A DNA stretch of 64,000 bases from Saccharothrix deserti. Its GTDB lineage: Bacteria > Actinomycetota > Actinomycetes > Mycobacteriales > Pseudonocardiaceae. Position 1 is the first letter of the stretch, and each line of letters opens with the position of its first letter. Both the position numbers and the translations under genes were made by a program. Shown piece after piece: positions 50,998-59,244 of this stretch. The stretch covers positions 124,001-188,000 of the forward strand of contig NZ_VKAB01000023.1 in assembly GCF_009769385.1 (NCBI RefSeq), written 5' to 3'. The notes under the pieces were generated by a model that did not search any database, was not told where the DNA came from, and was given only the letters and a program-made list of their open reading frames with translations.

Positions 50998-52218
50998 TCA
51001 GGCTACTCCGTCCTGACGAGCTGCCAAGGCCACGGCCGCGGCCACTTCCGGGCCGACCCGCGGGTCGAGGGCGCTCGGCACGATCCGGTCGACCGCGAGA
51101 TCGTCCGCGGCGACCGCGGCGATGGCCTCGGCGGCGGCGAGCTTCATGCCCTCGGTGATCTTCTTGGCGCCCGCGTCCAGCGCGCCGCGGAAGATGCCGG
51201 GGAACGCGAGCACGTTGTTGATCTGGTTGGGGAAGTCGCTGCGGCCGGTGGCGACCACGGCGGCGTGCCGTCCGGCGACCTCCGGGTGCACCTCGGGGTC
51301 GGGGTTGGACAGCGCGAACACGATCGAGTCGTCGGCCATGCTCGCGATCAGCTCTTCCGGCACCTTGGACGACGAGACGCCGACGAACACGTCCGCGCCG
51401 CGCAGCGCCTCGGCGATGCCGCCGCGCAGGCCGCTGCCGTTGGTGACCTCCGCCAGCTGGGCCTTCACCGGGTTCAGCCCGTCCCGGCCCGCGTGCACGA
51501 TGCCGCGCGAGTCGACCACGGTGACCTCGCCGATGCCCGCGGCCAGCAGGATCTTCGCGCAGGCCACACCCGCCGCGCCCGCGCCGGAGATGACCACGCG
51601 CTGGTTGCCGACGTCCTTGCCGAGCACGGTGTTCGCGCCGCGCAGCGCGGCCAGCACCACGACCGCCGTGCCGTGCTGGTCGTCGTGCATGACGGGCACG
51701 TCCAGGGCCTCGATGAGCCGGGCCTCCAGCTCGAAGCAGCGCGGCGCGGCGACGTCCTCCAGGTTGACCGCGCCGAACGACGGGCGCAGCCGGACCAGCG
51801 TCTCCACGATCTCGTCCACGTCCGTGGTGTTCAGCACCAGTGGGATGGAGTCGAGGCCGCCGAAGGTCTTGAACAGCGCCGCCTTGCCCTCCATCACCGG
51901 CAGCGACGCGCTCGGGCCGATGTCGCCGAGGCCGAGCACCGCCGTGCCGTCGCTGACCACCGCGACCAGGCGGTGCGCCCAGGTGTACTTCGCGGCGAGG
52001 CTCGGGTCGTCGGCGATGGCGCGGCTGACCCTGGCCACACCGGGCGTGTAGGCGATGGACAGCGCGCGTGGGTCGGCCAGCGACGCCGTCGCGGCGACGC
52101 TCAGCTTGCCGCCCTCGTGCGCGCGGAAGATCTCTTCGTCGCTCAATTCGGTGGCCGCCGACCGTGTCGGATCCATCTGCGTCGGATTCGCCTGGGGTGG
52201 GTCGTTCAATGCCGTCAC
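50998..52218 (-). CDS. NAD(P)-dependent malic enzyme
   Basis: This 406-residue enzyme decarboxylates malate to pyruvate. Motifs include the IAYTPGVARVSRAIADDPSL entry, DGTAVLGLGDIGPSASLPVM, metal site MHDDQHGTAVV, Rossmann VVISGAGAAGVACAKIL and ALSNPDPEVHPE. It is the short bacterial form lacking a phosphotransacetylase tail. Cofactor preference cannot be read safely. The GTG start has GGAGGG 8 bases upstream. It is divergent from the RmlC-like gene across 290 bases. Confidence 0.95.
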   Translation of the reverse strand: MTALNDPPQANPTQMDPTRSAATELSDEEIFRAHEGGKLSVAATASLADPRALSIAYTPGVARVSRAIADDPSLAAKYTWAHRLVAVVSDGTAVLGLGDIGPSASLPVMEGKAALFKTFGGLDSIPLVLNTTDVDEIVETLVRLRPSFGAVNLEDVAAPRCFELEARLIEALDVPVMHDDQHGTAVVVLAALRGANTVLGKDVGNQRVVISGAGAAGVACAKILLAAGIGEVTVVDSRGIVHAGRDGLNPVKAQLAEVTNGSGLRGGIAEALRGADVFVGVSSSKVPEELIASMADDSIVFALSNPDPEVHPEVAGRHAAVVATGRSDFPNQINNVLAFPGIFRGALDAGAKKITEGMKLAAAEAIAAVAADDLAVDRIVPSALDPRVGPEVAAAVALAARQDGVA

Positions 52219-52508
52219 GAAAGTGTCCCTCCTGCGGTGCGCGATACCTGCGGCGCACCGGGACCGGCGTTGTCACGCGGGTCGACGGGGCCTGGCTGCC
52301 GGGCTCGTCCACGCGGTCTGCGCGGCGGCCCTGGGGGTGGTGTGCCGGCAAGCATGGCAGTGTCGCCGGCGGCTGTCTGCGGTGGGGATCACAGTTTTTC
52401 CGCAGGTCAGAGGCGGTGTCACAGAACGTACGTCCGGTTTTCTGGACCGACCGGTCAGTTTCCGCAGGCAGGATCGGTCAAGACCGACCGGGTTCTAGTG
52501 TGTTGGCC
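52219..52508. promoter_or_regulatory. Divergent promoter region with GACCGACCGG repeats
   Basis: No gene is visible in this 290-base interval. It contains the direct repeat GACCGACCGG (52445-52454, 52482-52491) and the palindrome CGGTC-AA-GACCG (52475-52486). TAGTGT (52499-52504) lies just before the rmlC-like start. The repeats look like regulator sites for the epimerase or malic-enzyme promoter. Confidence 0.45.
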
Positions 52509-53102
52509 ATGCGGTTTCGTGAGCTGAAAATTTCCGGCGCTTTCGAGTTCACCCCTTCGGTGTTCCCGGACGACCGCGGCCTGTTCGTGGCGCCGTACCA
52601 GGAGGCGGTGTTCGTCGAAGCCGTCGGTCACCCGCTGCGGGTCGCCCAGACCAACCACAGTGAGTCCAGGCGGGGCGTGGTGCGCGGGCTGCACTTCGCC
52701 GACACGCCGCCCGGACAGGCCAAGTACGTGCACTGCCCGCGCGGGCGGATGCTGGACGTGGTGGTCGACCTGCGCGTGGGCTCGCCGACGTTCGGCGAGT
52801 GGGAAGCCGTGGAGGTGTCGGCGGAGACGTTCAACTCCGTGTACCTGGCCGAGGGGTTGGGCCACGCGCTGATGGCGTTGGAGGACGGCACGGTCGCGTC
52901 GTACCTGTGTTCGGAGGGGTTCAACCCGAAGGCGGAACACGGGCTGCACCCGTTGTCGATGGACCTGCCGTGGCCGACCGACGTGACGCCGCTGCTGTCG
53001 CCGAAGGACGCCGCCGCGCCGTCGTTCGCGGAGGCGCGGGACTCCGGACTGCTGCCGTCGTACGACGAGTGCGTGGACTGGTACGCGAAGCTGCGCTCCT
53101 AG
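52509..53102 (+). CDS. dTDP-4-dehydrorhamnose 3,5-epimerase family protein
   Basis: A 197-residue cupin with RmlC-family features: FEFTPSVFPDDRGLFVAPYQ, QTNHSESRRGVVRGLHFADT (catalytic His), CPRGRMLDVVVDLRVGSPTF and YLAEGLGHALMALEDGT. It probably epimerises a dTDP-keto-sugar at C3 and/or C5 for a cell-wall or glycoside deoxysugar. No other rml genes are nearby, so a tailoring role in another pathway is possible. TAGTGT lies 4 bases before the ATG and there is no ribosome site, suggesting a leaderless mRNA. Confidence 0.9.
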   Translation: MRFRELKISGAFEFTPSVFPDDRGLFVAPYQEAVFVEAVGHPLRVAQTNHSESRRGVVRGLHFADTPPGQAKYVHCPRGRMLDVVVDLRVGSPTFGEWEAVEVSAETFNSVYLAEGLGHALMALEDGTVASYLCSEGFNPKAEHGLHPLSMDLPWPTDVTPLLSPKDAAAPSFAEARDSGLLPSYDECVDWYAKLRS

Positions 53103-53132
53103 AGCCGTCGACCAGAGCAGGCGGGGGCGCGG

Positions 53133-53444
53133 CTAGAGCAGGCGGGGGCGCGGCCAGAGGCGGATGCGGATCACCCCCAGCACCTCGGCCGACCCCAGCG
53201 TGCGGGAGTCGGTGGAGGCGAACTCGTTGTCGCCCTCGACGTGCCAGCCCTCGCCGTCCCGCCGCACGGCCCGCTTGACCGACAGCTGATCCGGCCTGGC
53301 CTGCCACCTGACCAGCACGAGATCGTTCGGCTTGGGCGGCTTCCCGTAGTTGACCAAGACCACGTCACCCGTCCGGAGGGTCGGGACCATCGAGGGTCCG
53401 ACCACCCGAACCAGCGGCAACGGGTTGGCTTCCGGCCGTGCCAA
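53133..53444 (-). CDS. sodX: Nickel superoxide dismutase maturation protease
   Basis: This 103-residue signal-peptidase-I-like (S24/S26) protease has the catalytic Ser18 in VVGPSMVPTL and the general-base Lys57 in QLSVKRAV. It lies divergent to sodN, the arrangement seen for the SodX/CbiX-type protease that removes the SodN leader to expose His1. The start is a TTG: GGAGGTGA, a near-perfect ribosome site, lies 3 bases before it and no ATG/GTG fits. It lacks a membrane anchor, as expected for a cytoplasmic processing enzyme. Confidence 0.9.
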   Translation of the reverse strand: MARPEANPLPLVRVVGPSMVPTLRTGDVVLVNYGKPPKPNDLVLVRWQARPDQLSVKRAVRRDGEGWHVEGDNEFASTDSRTLGSAEVLGVIRIRLWPRPRLL

Positions 53445-53522
53445 CGATCACCTCCAACTGCTCGGCGCGAGCCCCCGGAGTAGGGTTCGTCACGTCGGAG
53501 CATCCACTGTCAGGGAGGAAAG

Positions 53523-53942
53523 ATGCGACTTCTGTCGCGCATCCGTTCACTCCGCCGCCCACTCCTGGAGGCCACCGCTCACTGCGACCTCCCGTGCGGT
53601 GTGTACGACCCGGCTCAGGCCCGGATCGAGGCTGAGTCGGTCAAGGCGATTCAGGAGAAGTACCAGGCGAACGAGGACCCCGAGTTCCGCGAGCGCGCCG
53701 TGCTGATCAAGGAACAGCGCAGCGAGCTCGTCAAGCACCACCTCTGGGTGCTGTGGACCGACTACTTCAAGCCGCCGCACTTCGAGAAGTACCCCGAGCT
53801 GCACGACCTCTTCAACCGCGCCACCAAGGCCGCGGGCGCGGCGGGCACGAAGGGCACCATGGACCCGGCCAAGGGCCAGGAACTGCTCGACCTGATCGCC
53901 CAGATCGACAAGATCTTCTGGGAGACCAAGGCCGCGGCCTGA
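53523..53942 (+). CDS. sodN: Nickel superoxide dismutase
   Basis: The 139-residue precursor has a 19-residue basic leader (MRLLSRIRSLRRPLLEATA) followed by the nickel hook HCDLPCGVYDPAQ starting at His20. Cleavage before His20 by the adjacent protease creates the mature 120-residue enzyme that dismutates superoxide. AGGGAGGAAAG provides the ribosome site. It is followed by an excellent terminator. In actinomycetes such genes respond to nickel through Nur; I do not see a clear Nur box, and the 78-base divergent gap is the place to look. Confidence 0.97.
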   Translation: MRLLSRIRSLRRPLLEATAHCDLPCGVYDPAQARIEAESVKAIQEKYQANEDPEFRERAVLIKEQRSELVKHHLWVLWTDYFKPPHFEKYPELHDLFNRATKAAGAAGTKGTMDPAKGQELLDLIAQIDKIFWETKAAA

Positions 53943-53958
53943 TCACCTGCTCCAAACG

Positions 53959-53999
53959 CGACGCTGACCAGCGGAAACGAATTCCACTGGTCAGCGTCG
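53959..53999 (+). terminator. Terminator of sodN
   Basis: CGACGCTGACCAG (53959-53971) pairs with CTGGTCAGCGTCG (53987-53999), and inner GGAA/TTCC extends the stem after one mismatch. It begins 16 bases after the stop and is followed by TTCTG. Confidence 0.9.
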
Positions 54000-54048
54000 T
54001 TCTGCATCTTCCGCCGCGGGAGCGATAGGACGGGTTTCCGACGGCGTG

Positions 54049-54261
54049 TTACGGGCCGGGGCAGGACGGTGGCGCCTTCAGCGGCGCGCCTTGCTTGTCA
54101 CCGGGGCCCGAGTTGCCGGGTCCTCCGCCGACGTTGCTCTGACCAGGGCTGCACTGCTTGTCGCCCGCTCCCGGCGGGGCGGCGACGGCGGTTCCGGTGG
54201 CTGCGGCGGTTGCGAACGCCACGGCCGCGATCAAGGTGAGAATTTGCGGATCATCTTTCAT
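54049..54261 (-). CDS. Small secreted hypothetical protein (70 aa)
   Basis: The protein has a signal peptide (MKDDPQILTLIAAVAFATAA, continuing to about residue 27 with an AVA cleavage site). The mature peptide is about 43 residues, rich in Gly, Pro and Ser with two cysteines (DKQCSPGQSN and PPSCPGP). I do not know a family. No strong ribosome site precedes the ATG, so the call rests on the signal peptide and on its clean fit between the sodN terminator and the next gene. It could be an extracellular peptide. Confidence 0.6.
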   Translation of the reverse strand: MKDDPQILTLIAAVAFATAAATGTAVAAPPGAGDKQCSPGQSNVGGGPGNSGPGDKQGAPLKAPPSCPGP

Positions 54262-54470
54262 CCCACATTTCGCATTGGGGATCTTTTCCGGGACAGATGC
54301 CCCACGCGGGCGACGTTACGCCGTACAGCCGAACCTGCCAGGGCCTTTCGACCCCTCAACTATTGCCGACACTTCGACAAAGGTGATCTTTCCTCACAGT
54401 GCGGCGGTTCACACCCAACGGTTCGGGCTGTCGGCCGGTGTTCGAGCTTGTCGGCACTACCATCGAAACC

Positions 54471-55076
54471 GTGATCTCACACGTCTACCTGCTCCGGCAC
54501 GGTCAAACCGAGTGGTCCGAGAGTGGGCGGCACACCGGGGTGACCGATGTTCCGTTGACCGAGACCGGTGTGCAGCAGGCTCGGCGCGCCGGCGCCGTGT
54601 TGGCCCGGCTGCGCGGCACCGACCTTCCCCCCGCGCTGGTGCTGTCCAGCCCGCGGCAGCGTGCTTGGCGGACGGCCGAGTTGGCCGGGCTGCACGACGT
54701 CGAGCAGACCGAACAGCTCGGTGAGTGGAATTACGGCGACTACGAGGGCCTGACCACGCCGCAGATCCGGGAGACCGACCCCGGCTGGACGGTGTGGAGC
54801 CACGCGGTGCCGAACGGTGAGACGCACGACGAGGTGCACGCGCGCGCCGCCAAGGTGTTGGACCGCGCTCGGCACGCCTTGATGAGCGGTGACGTGGTGC
54901 TGGTCGGGCACGGGCACTTCAGCCGCGTGCTGATCGCCACCTGGCTGAACCTGCCGCCCAGCGAGGGCGTCCACTTCGGACTGGACCCGGCGGGCACGAC
55001 GGTGCTCGGCGACGAGCGCGGCGACCCGCAGGTGCGCCGGCTGAACGTTCCCGCCTGGGACTTCGACGTTGACTGA
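54471..55076 (+). CDS. Histidine phosphatase family protein
   Basis: The 201-residue enzyme has the phosphohistidine motif LLRHGQTEWSESGRHTG, the partner arginine in SSPRQRAWRTAEL, the acidic loop GEWNYGDYEGLTT and the second catalytic histidine in VLVGHGHFSRVL. This is the phosphoglycerate-mutase-like / acid phosphatase branch. The substrate is unknown. GTG 54471 is the start: TACCAT lies 7 bases upstream and no ribosome site is present, suggesting a leaderless mRNA. The stop overlaps the next gene by 8 bases. Confidence 0.93.
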   Translation: MISHVYLLRHGQTEWSESGRHTGVTDVPLTETGVQQARRAGAVLARLRGTDLPPALVLSSPRQRAWRTAELAGLHDVEQTEQLGEWNYGDYEGLTTPQIRETDPGWTVWSHAVPNGETHDEVHARAAKVLDRARHALMSGDVVLVGHGHFSRVLIATWLNLPPSEGVHFGLDPAGTTVLGDERGDPQVRRLNVPAWDFDVD

Positions 55077-55566
55077 TCCCCGCATCCGCCGCATCCGTGC
55101 AGAGGACGTGCCGGCCGTCGTCGGGCTGGTGGAAGAACTGGCCGAGTACGAACGCGCCCGGCACGAGTGCCACCTGACCGCCGAGCAGCTGCACGACGCG
55201 CTGTTCCGCCCCTCGCCCGCCCTGTTCGGCCACGTGGCCGAAGTGGACGGTCGGGTCGTCGGGATGGCCTTGTGGTTCCTCAACTTCTCCACCTGGCGCG
55301 GCACCCACGGCATCTACCTCGAAGACCTCTACGTCCAGCCGTCGCAACGCGGCAGCGGCCTCGGCCGGGCGCTCCTGCAAGCGCTTGCGGAGGAGTGCGT
55401 CGCGCGCGGCTACGCGCGGTTGGAGTGGTGGGTGCTCGACTGGAACGCGCCGGCGATCGGCTTCTACAAGTCGCTCGGCGCGCTGCCGATGGACGAGTGG
55501 ACCGTCTTCCGGCTCACCGACGACTCCCTCACCCGACTGGGCTCGCCACTGGAGCAGGGCGACTGA
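55069..55566 (+). CDS. GNAT-family N-acetyltransferase (SSAT-like)
   Basis: A 165-residue GNAT enzyme with the acetyl-CoA loop DLYVQPSQRGSGLGRALLQA, WVLDWNAPAIGFYKSLGA and the EELAEYERARHECHLTAEQL region. These resemble the spermidine/thialysine acetyltransferase subgroup. It starts with TTG overlapping the phosphatase stop by 8 bases, so it is co-translated with it. The polyamine-type substrate is inference from the subgroup. Confidence 0.9.
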   Translation: MTDPRIRRIRAEDVPAVVGLVEELAEYERARHECHLTAEQLHDALFRPSPALFGHVAEVDGRVVGMALWFLNFSTWRGTHGIYLEDLYVQPSQRGSGLGRALLQALAEECVARGYARLEWWVLDWNAPAIGFYKSLGALPMDEWTVFRLTDDSLTRLGSPLEQGD

Positions 55567-55570
55567 CGGC

Positions 55571-55755
55571 GGTCCGCCGGATCAGGACGACCAGCAGCTC
55601 CCGGGCGGCCAGAATGACGATCTCCTAGGCGAACGCCACCCCGCCGGCACCTGGTGCGGCGGGAGCCTGATCCCGGTGACCGCAGGCGCGTGGTGATCAG
55701 CGCGATCCCCGGCGCGTTCGGACAGGTCTTCGCGGACTGGGTGGGTCCGCACGGT
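55571..55755 (+). pseudogene. Relic of a trypsin-like serine protease
   Basis: Right after the acetyltransferase, one frame (55571-55696) reads LPGGQNDDLLGERHPAGTW followed by CGGSLIPVTAGAW and a stop. This resembles the mature N-terminus of S1A proteases (an xxGG start, then a WCGGSLI block before TAAHC). In a second frame (from 55690) VVISAIPGAFGQVFADWVGP resembles the protease C-terminus (PGVY...W). The central catalytic part is missing. It looks like a gene reduced by a large deletion. The remaining bases to 55784 hold nothing else. Confidence 0.45.
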
Positions 55756-55784
55756 CGAGGTGCTGGAGGAGCAGACCCGACTGC

Positions 55785-56597
55785 TCAGCGCTGGACGATC
55801 CCTGCCGCCGCCCGCTCCTGGTCGACCGTGATCCGGTGCACGACGAACGCCAGCGCGGCGGCGGCCACGGCGAGGCACGCCGCGCTCGCCCAGGTCGACC
55901 CCAGGTCGAAGCTGACGTAGAAGGACGTCTCGGTGATCGTCTGCTGGAAGCCGGTCGGCACCGCCAGCACCCAGGCCGCCCACCACACGGCGACGGGCAC
56001 GGTCACGGTCGCCCGACGCCCCGCCGGCGCACCGGCCCAGCCGATGTCCAGCACCACCCGCACCGGGATGTACCAGGCCGCGAACGGGATGAACCAGCCG
56101 CCGATCTCCCATCCGGGCCCGAACTGGTGCTTGCCCGCCGCCGCGTTGCGCCGGGCGCGGTAGAGCCAGATCACCAGCACCACGGCGGTCGCGATGAACA
56201 GCAGGAAGAACCCGAGATTCGCCAGCGGCGAGACCATCATCAGCAGCGCCAACACCGTCTCGACGCCCAGCAGCACGATCAGGACGAGGCGCAACCCCGA
56301 GACGTCGTACCACCGCTGCGGCATCGGCGGCCCGTAAGCCGTCGGATATCCCGGCGGCGCGTATCCCTGAGGCCCCTGAGGCTCGTAACCAGGCGGCCCG
56401 TAACCAGGCGCCCCGTAAGGCGACTGCTCCACCGGCGCCATGTCCGGCATGGCAGGCATGTTCGGCATCACCGGCGACACCTGCGCCACCGGTGGGGTCT
56501 GGTACACCGGAGTGGACTGCCGGGCCAGCGCGACGCCGCAGCTACGACAGGTCGACACACCGGACAAGATGGGCGTGCCGCAATTAGGACATGTCAT
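55785..56597 (-). CDS. Zinc-ribbon DUF4328 membrane protein
   Basis: A 270-residue protein. Residues 1-24 form a zinc ribbon (CPNCGTPILSGVSTCRSCG). Residues 30-95 are a Pro/Tyr/Gly-rich linker (YGPPGYEPQGPQGYAPPGY). The membrane part follows, with the DUF4328 signature WLYRARRNAAAGKHQFGPGW and EIGGWFIPFAAWYIPV and about five helices. The function is unknown. Low-complexity PGY linkers recur in other membrane-associated proteins of this window. Confidence 0.88.
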   Translation of the reverse strand: MTCPNCGTPILSGVSTCRSCGVALARQSTPVYQTPPVAQVSPVMPNMPAMPDMAPVEQSPYGAPGYGPPGYEPQGPQGYAPPGYPTAYGPPMPQRWYDVSGLRLVLIVLLGVETVLALLMMVSPLANLGFFLLFIATAVVLVIWLYRARRNAAAGKHQFGPGWEIGGWFIPFAAWYIPVRVVLDIGWAGAPAGRRATVTVPVAVWWAAWVLAVPTGFQQTITETSFYVSFDLGSTWASAACLAVAAAALAFVVHRITVDQERAAAGIVQR

Positions 56598-56667
56598 GGT
56601 GATCCCCCCGCAAGAACCACCGCGAATGCGGTTAGCGAATCCTAGACCGGGGCACTGACCTGCGAAA

Positions 56668-57474
56668 TCAGCCGTTCGGACGCTTCACGCCGACCGCGCC
56701 GTAGGACACGGCCTCCGCACCGGTCTCCGGCTCGCCCTCGCCGCGCCACGACGTCGCCAGCACCAGACCGGGCTCCAGCAGGTCGAACCCGGTGAGCATG
56801 GCCTCGATGTCCGATTTGGACCGCGCCACGATCGGCGTCATCGTCTCGGTGGCCACGCTGACCAGCTTCTCCACCATCTCCGGCTGCTCGTCGCCGGTCA
56901 GGTGGCTGATCACCAGGTAGCTGCCGTCGGCGATCGCGTCGCGGTAGCGGCCGACCAGTTCGGCCGGGCGGTCGGCCTCCGCGACGTAGGGCAGGATCGC
57001 GACCATCAGCACGGCCACCGGCTGGGACAGGTCGAGCAGGCCGCGCACCTCGGGTGCTGACAGCACCGCGTCCCCGTCCCGGATGTCGGCCTCGGCGATG
57101 GCGGCGCCCGCGTTGTCGCGCAGCATGGTGCGGCTGTGCGCGACGGTGACGGGGTCGTTGTCCACGTACACCACGCGGCACGTCGGGTCGGCCTGCTGGG
57201 CGACCTCGTGCACGTTGCCCGCGGTCGGGATGCCGGAGCCGAGGTCGAGGAACTGGCGGATCCCGTTCGCCACGCACAGGCGCACGGCCCGGCGCAGGAA
57301 CGCGCGGGTGTGCTGGACCATCGCGGCGGTCGGGATGTGGTTCATGGACTGCTCGGCGAACTCCCGGTCGACCGCGAAGTTGTGCGCACCGCCGAGGTAG
57401 TAGTCGAACAGCCGGGCCACGTTAGGGCGATCGACATCACCGTTGGTCGACACCCACCTCGGGGGGTTCTGCAC
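56668..57474 (-). CDS. SAM-dependent methyltransferase, DUF574 family
   Basis: About 268 residues with the actinomycete DUF574 signature: DRPNVARLFDYYLGGAHNFA, FLDLGSGIPTAGNVHEVAQQ, VVYVDNDPVTVAHSRTML and VAVLMVAILPYV. These are SAM-binding proteins of unknown substrate that are often near DUF397/XRE genes. I chose GTG 57474 because GAGG lies about 8 bases upstream and the family starts about here; the frame opens further upstream to 57552. Confidence 0.9.
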   Translation of the reverse strand: MQNPPRWVSTNGDVDRPNVARLFDYYLGGAHNFAVDREFAEQSMNHIPTAAMVQHTRAFLRRAVRLCVANGIRQFLDLGSGIPTAGNVHEVAQQADPTCRVVYVDNDPVTVAHSRTMLRDNAGAAIAEADIRDGDAVLSAPEVRGLLDLSQPVAVLMVAILPYVAEADRPAELVGRYRDAIADGSYLVISHLTGDEQPEMVEKLVSVATETMTPIVARSKSDIEAMLTGFDLLEPGLVLATSWRGEGEPETGAEAVSYGAVGVKRPNG

Positions 57475-57617
57475 TGCGCACCTCACCCTGCCTGCACCCG
57501 GAGCGGCGCGACCGCCTGCCAGACCGTATCTGGCTACTCCGTTCGTGTCCATCCACCAAATGTGAACACGCAGGGTGATTGTGACTGGTGGGTGGCCCGG
57601 AATTCAAACCGTGGTGC

Positions 57618-57668
57618 CCCGGCCGAGGGGGCGGCACAGGGGAGAGTTCGTCAACCCCCTCGGCCGGG
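57618..57668 (-). terminator. Terminator-like hairpin after the S1 protease
   Basis: CCCGGCCGAGGGGG (57618-57631) pairs perfectly with CCCCCTCGGCCGGG (57655-57668) around a 23-base loop. It lies 8 bases beyond the protease stop on the minus strand. Confidence 0.75.
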
Positions 57669-57675
57669 AGTCCGG

Positions 57676-58422
57676 TCACACGCCGGCGTAGGAGCGGATC
57701 CAGTCGCGGTAGCGGGTCACGGCGGTGTAGTTCGACCGGGTCGAGCGGTCGCTCGTGGAGGCGACGCCGACCTGGTAGCGGCGGCCGTCGACCGGGCTGG
57801 TGGCGAACATCGGGCCGCCCGAGTCGCCGCCGGCCGCGATACCGTCGACGCGGGTCACCGAGATGGCGATGCCGCCGCGGTAGTCACGCCCGTTGACCGA
57901 GGTCACCCGCGTGTCGGCGACCTTGAGGTAGCGGGCCTGGCAGTTGATCTCCGGCTGGTTGGTGCAGGTGGCGCCCCAGCCGTAGAGCTGCACGGTCTGG
58001 TTGACCGCCACGGCGCTGGTGGTGCCCAGCGGCGCGTAGGTGCCCGAGACCGACCGGTCGATCCGCGCCAGCGCCAGGTCCACCGACGGGTGCTGGATGA
58101 TCTGGGTGGCGGTGACCATGGTGCCGCCGCTGGTCTGGTCGAGGCTGCCGACCCGGAACGTGTAGGTGCCCGAGCTGGCCACGCAGTGCTGCGCGGTCAG
58201 GATCCAGGTCGGGGCGATGATGGTGGCCGAGCAGTTCTGCTGGCCGTTGCGGAACAGGCGGGCCGCCCAGGGGGCGTTGCTCGCCGTGCCACCGCCGATG
58301 ATGTACGGCTGGACGTCGGCCTCTTGAGCGGACGCCACGGGGGCGAACGCGGTCAGCGCGAGCGCCGACAGCAGGGCCGTAGTGGCTCCGACCACCGCGG
58401 ACAGGGCGCGATTGAGTCGCAT
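57676..58422 (-). CDS. Secreted trypsin-like serine protease (S1 family)
   Basis: The 248-residue precursor has a signal peptide (core VVGATTALLSALALTAFAP, cleavage after ASA at 32), a short propeptide and the activated N-terminus IIGGG at 41. The catalytic triad is His79 (ILTAQHC), Asp115 (VDLALARID) and Ser201 (GGDSGGPM). The S1 pocket residue six before the serine is Gly in DGIAAGGDSGG, so it may not prefer Arg/Lys as trypsin does. Disulfide cysteines are present. GAGGTGAC precedes the ATG by 7 bases. Confidence 0.94.
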   Translation of the reverse strand: MRLNRALSAVVGATTALLSALALTAFAPVASAQEADVQPYIIGGGTASNAPWAARLFRNGQQNCSATIIAPTWILTAQHCVASSGTYTFRVGSLDQTSGGTMVTATQIIQHPSVDLALARIDRSVSGTYAPLGTTSAVAVNQTVQLYGWGATCTNQPEINCQARYLKVADTRVTSVNGRDYRGGIAISVTRVDGIAAGGDSGGPMFATSPVDGRRYQVGVASTSDRSTRSNYTAVTRYRDWIRSYAGV

Positions 58423-58579
58423 GGAGTTGTCACCTCAACAAACGCAGGGAGTGGTGAATTCACCACCCTCAGCGTCACCTGTTGGAGTGACACTGGCCAC
58501 CCTCCGTTAGTCGGCGATCACCCAGCCGATAGTCGGCGACCGAATGCCCTAGCAGGGGGCCGCGACTCGGCAGCCCGAC

Positions 58580-58981
58580 TCAGGCGTCCTCGTCCTCGTC
58601 CACGCCGAGCGCCCACCGGCGCACCGGATTGGTGAACAGCAGCACGAGCGTGCCCACGACGTACACGCCCAGCAGCGCGCCCCACAGCTGCCGGCCGGAC
58701 GGCCCGTACATGTACCAGGCGACACCCAGCAGGAGGAGCTGCACGACCACCGCCGGCGTGCGCCCCCAGTGCTTGCCGAGCACCAGACCGCCACCCGCCA
58801 CGAGCACACCGGCCGACAGCACCGCGAAGTAGGCGGCCTCGCCGAGCACCTCACCGGACTTCTCCGCGCTGAACGAGCGCACCACCAGCGCGACCGCGAA
58901 GGCCAACCCGGCCAGGCCCTGCAACGCGGTGAGCGCGCCGGCTGCCCGGACCGCCGGTGGGACCTTGCTCTGGGTCGTCAC
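58580..58981 (-). CDS. Small membrane protein
   Basis: A 133-residue protein with four hydrophobic helices (AAGALTALQGLAGLAFAVAL, AAYFAVLSAGVLVAGGGLVL, VVVQLLLLGVAWYM, GALLGVYVVGTLVLLF) and an acidic C-terminus. I know such proteins only as uncharacterised actinobacterial integral membrane proteins. GTG 58981 has AAAGG 8 bases upstream. It is divergent from the diacylglycerol kinase gene. The 157 bases to the protease start contain nothing recognised. Confidence 0.8.
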   Translation of the reverse strand: MTTQSKVPPAVRAAGALTALQGLAGLAFAVALVVRSFSAEKSGEVLGEAAYFAVLSAGVLVAGGGLVLGKHWGRTPAVVVQLLLLGVAWYMYGPSGRQLWGALLGVYVVGTLVLLFTNPVRRWALGVDEDEDA

Positions 58982-59244
58982 GCCGTGACCTTTCAACCGG
59001 GCCTCACAGTGAGTACTCGTCACGCATCGTAGGCCACCCGGTTGGCGAGTCCCGTTCGACCGCCGCAGGAGCGATGATCACAGCAAGTCTTCGGCGAGCC
59101 GGCGGTCGGGCCGGGGTGCACTTGTCGCAGACGCAGGGCAACGCGACGCGGAAAGGAGATGTGGACCACTTTCGTGCGCCTAGAACCCACCTACCGGGTG
59201 ACGCGCAACCTGTCCGGGGTCACGCGCTGTCTTACCCTTCAGTA

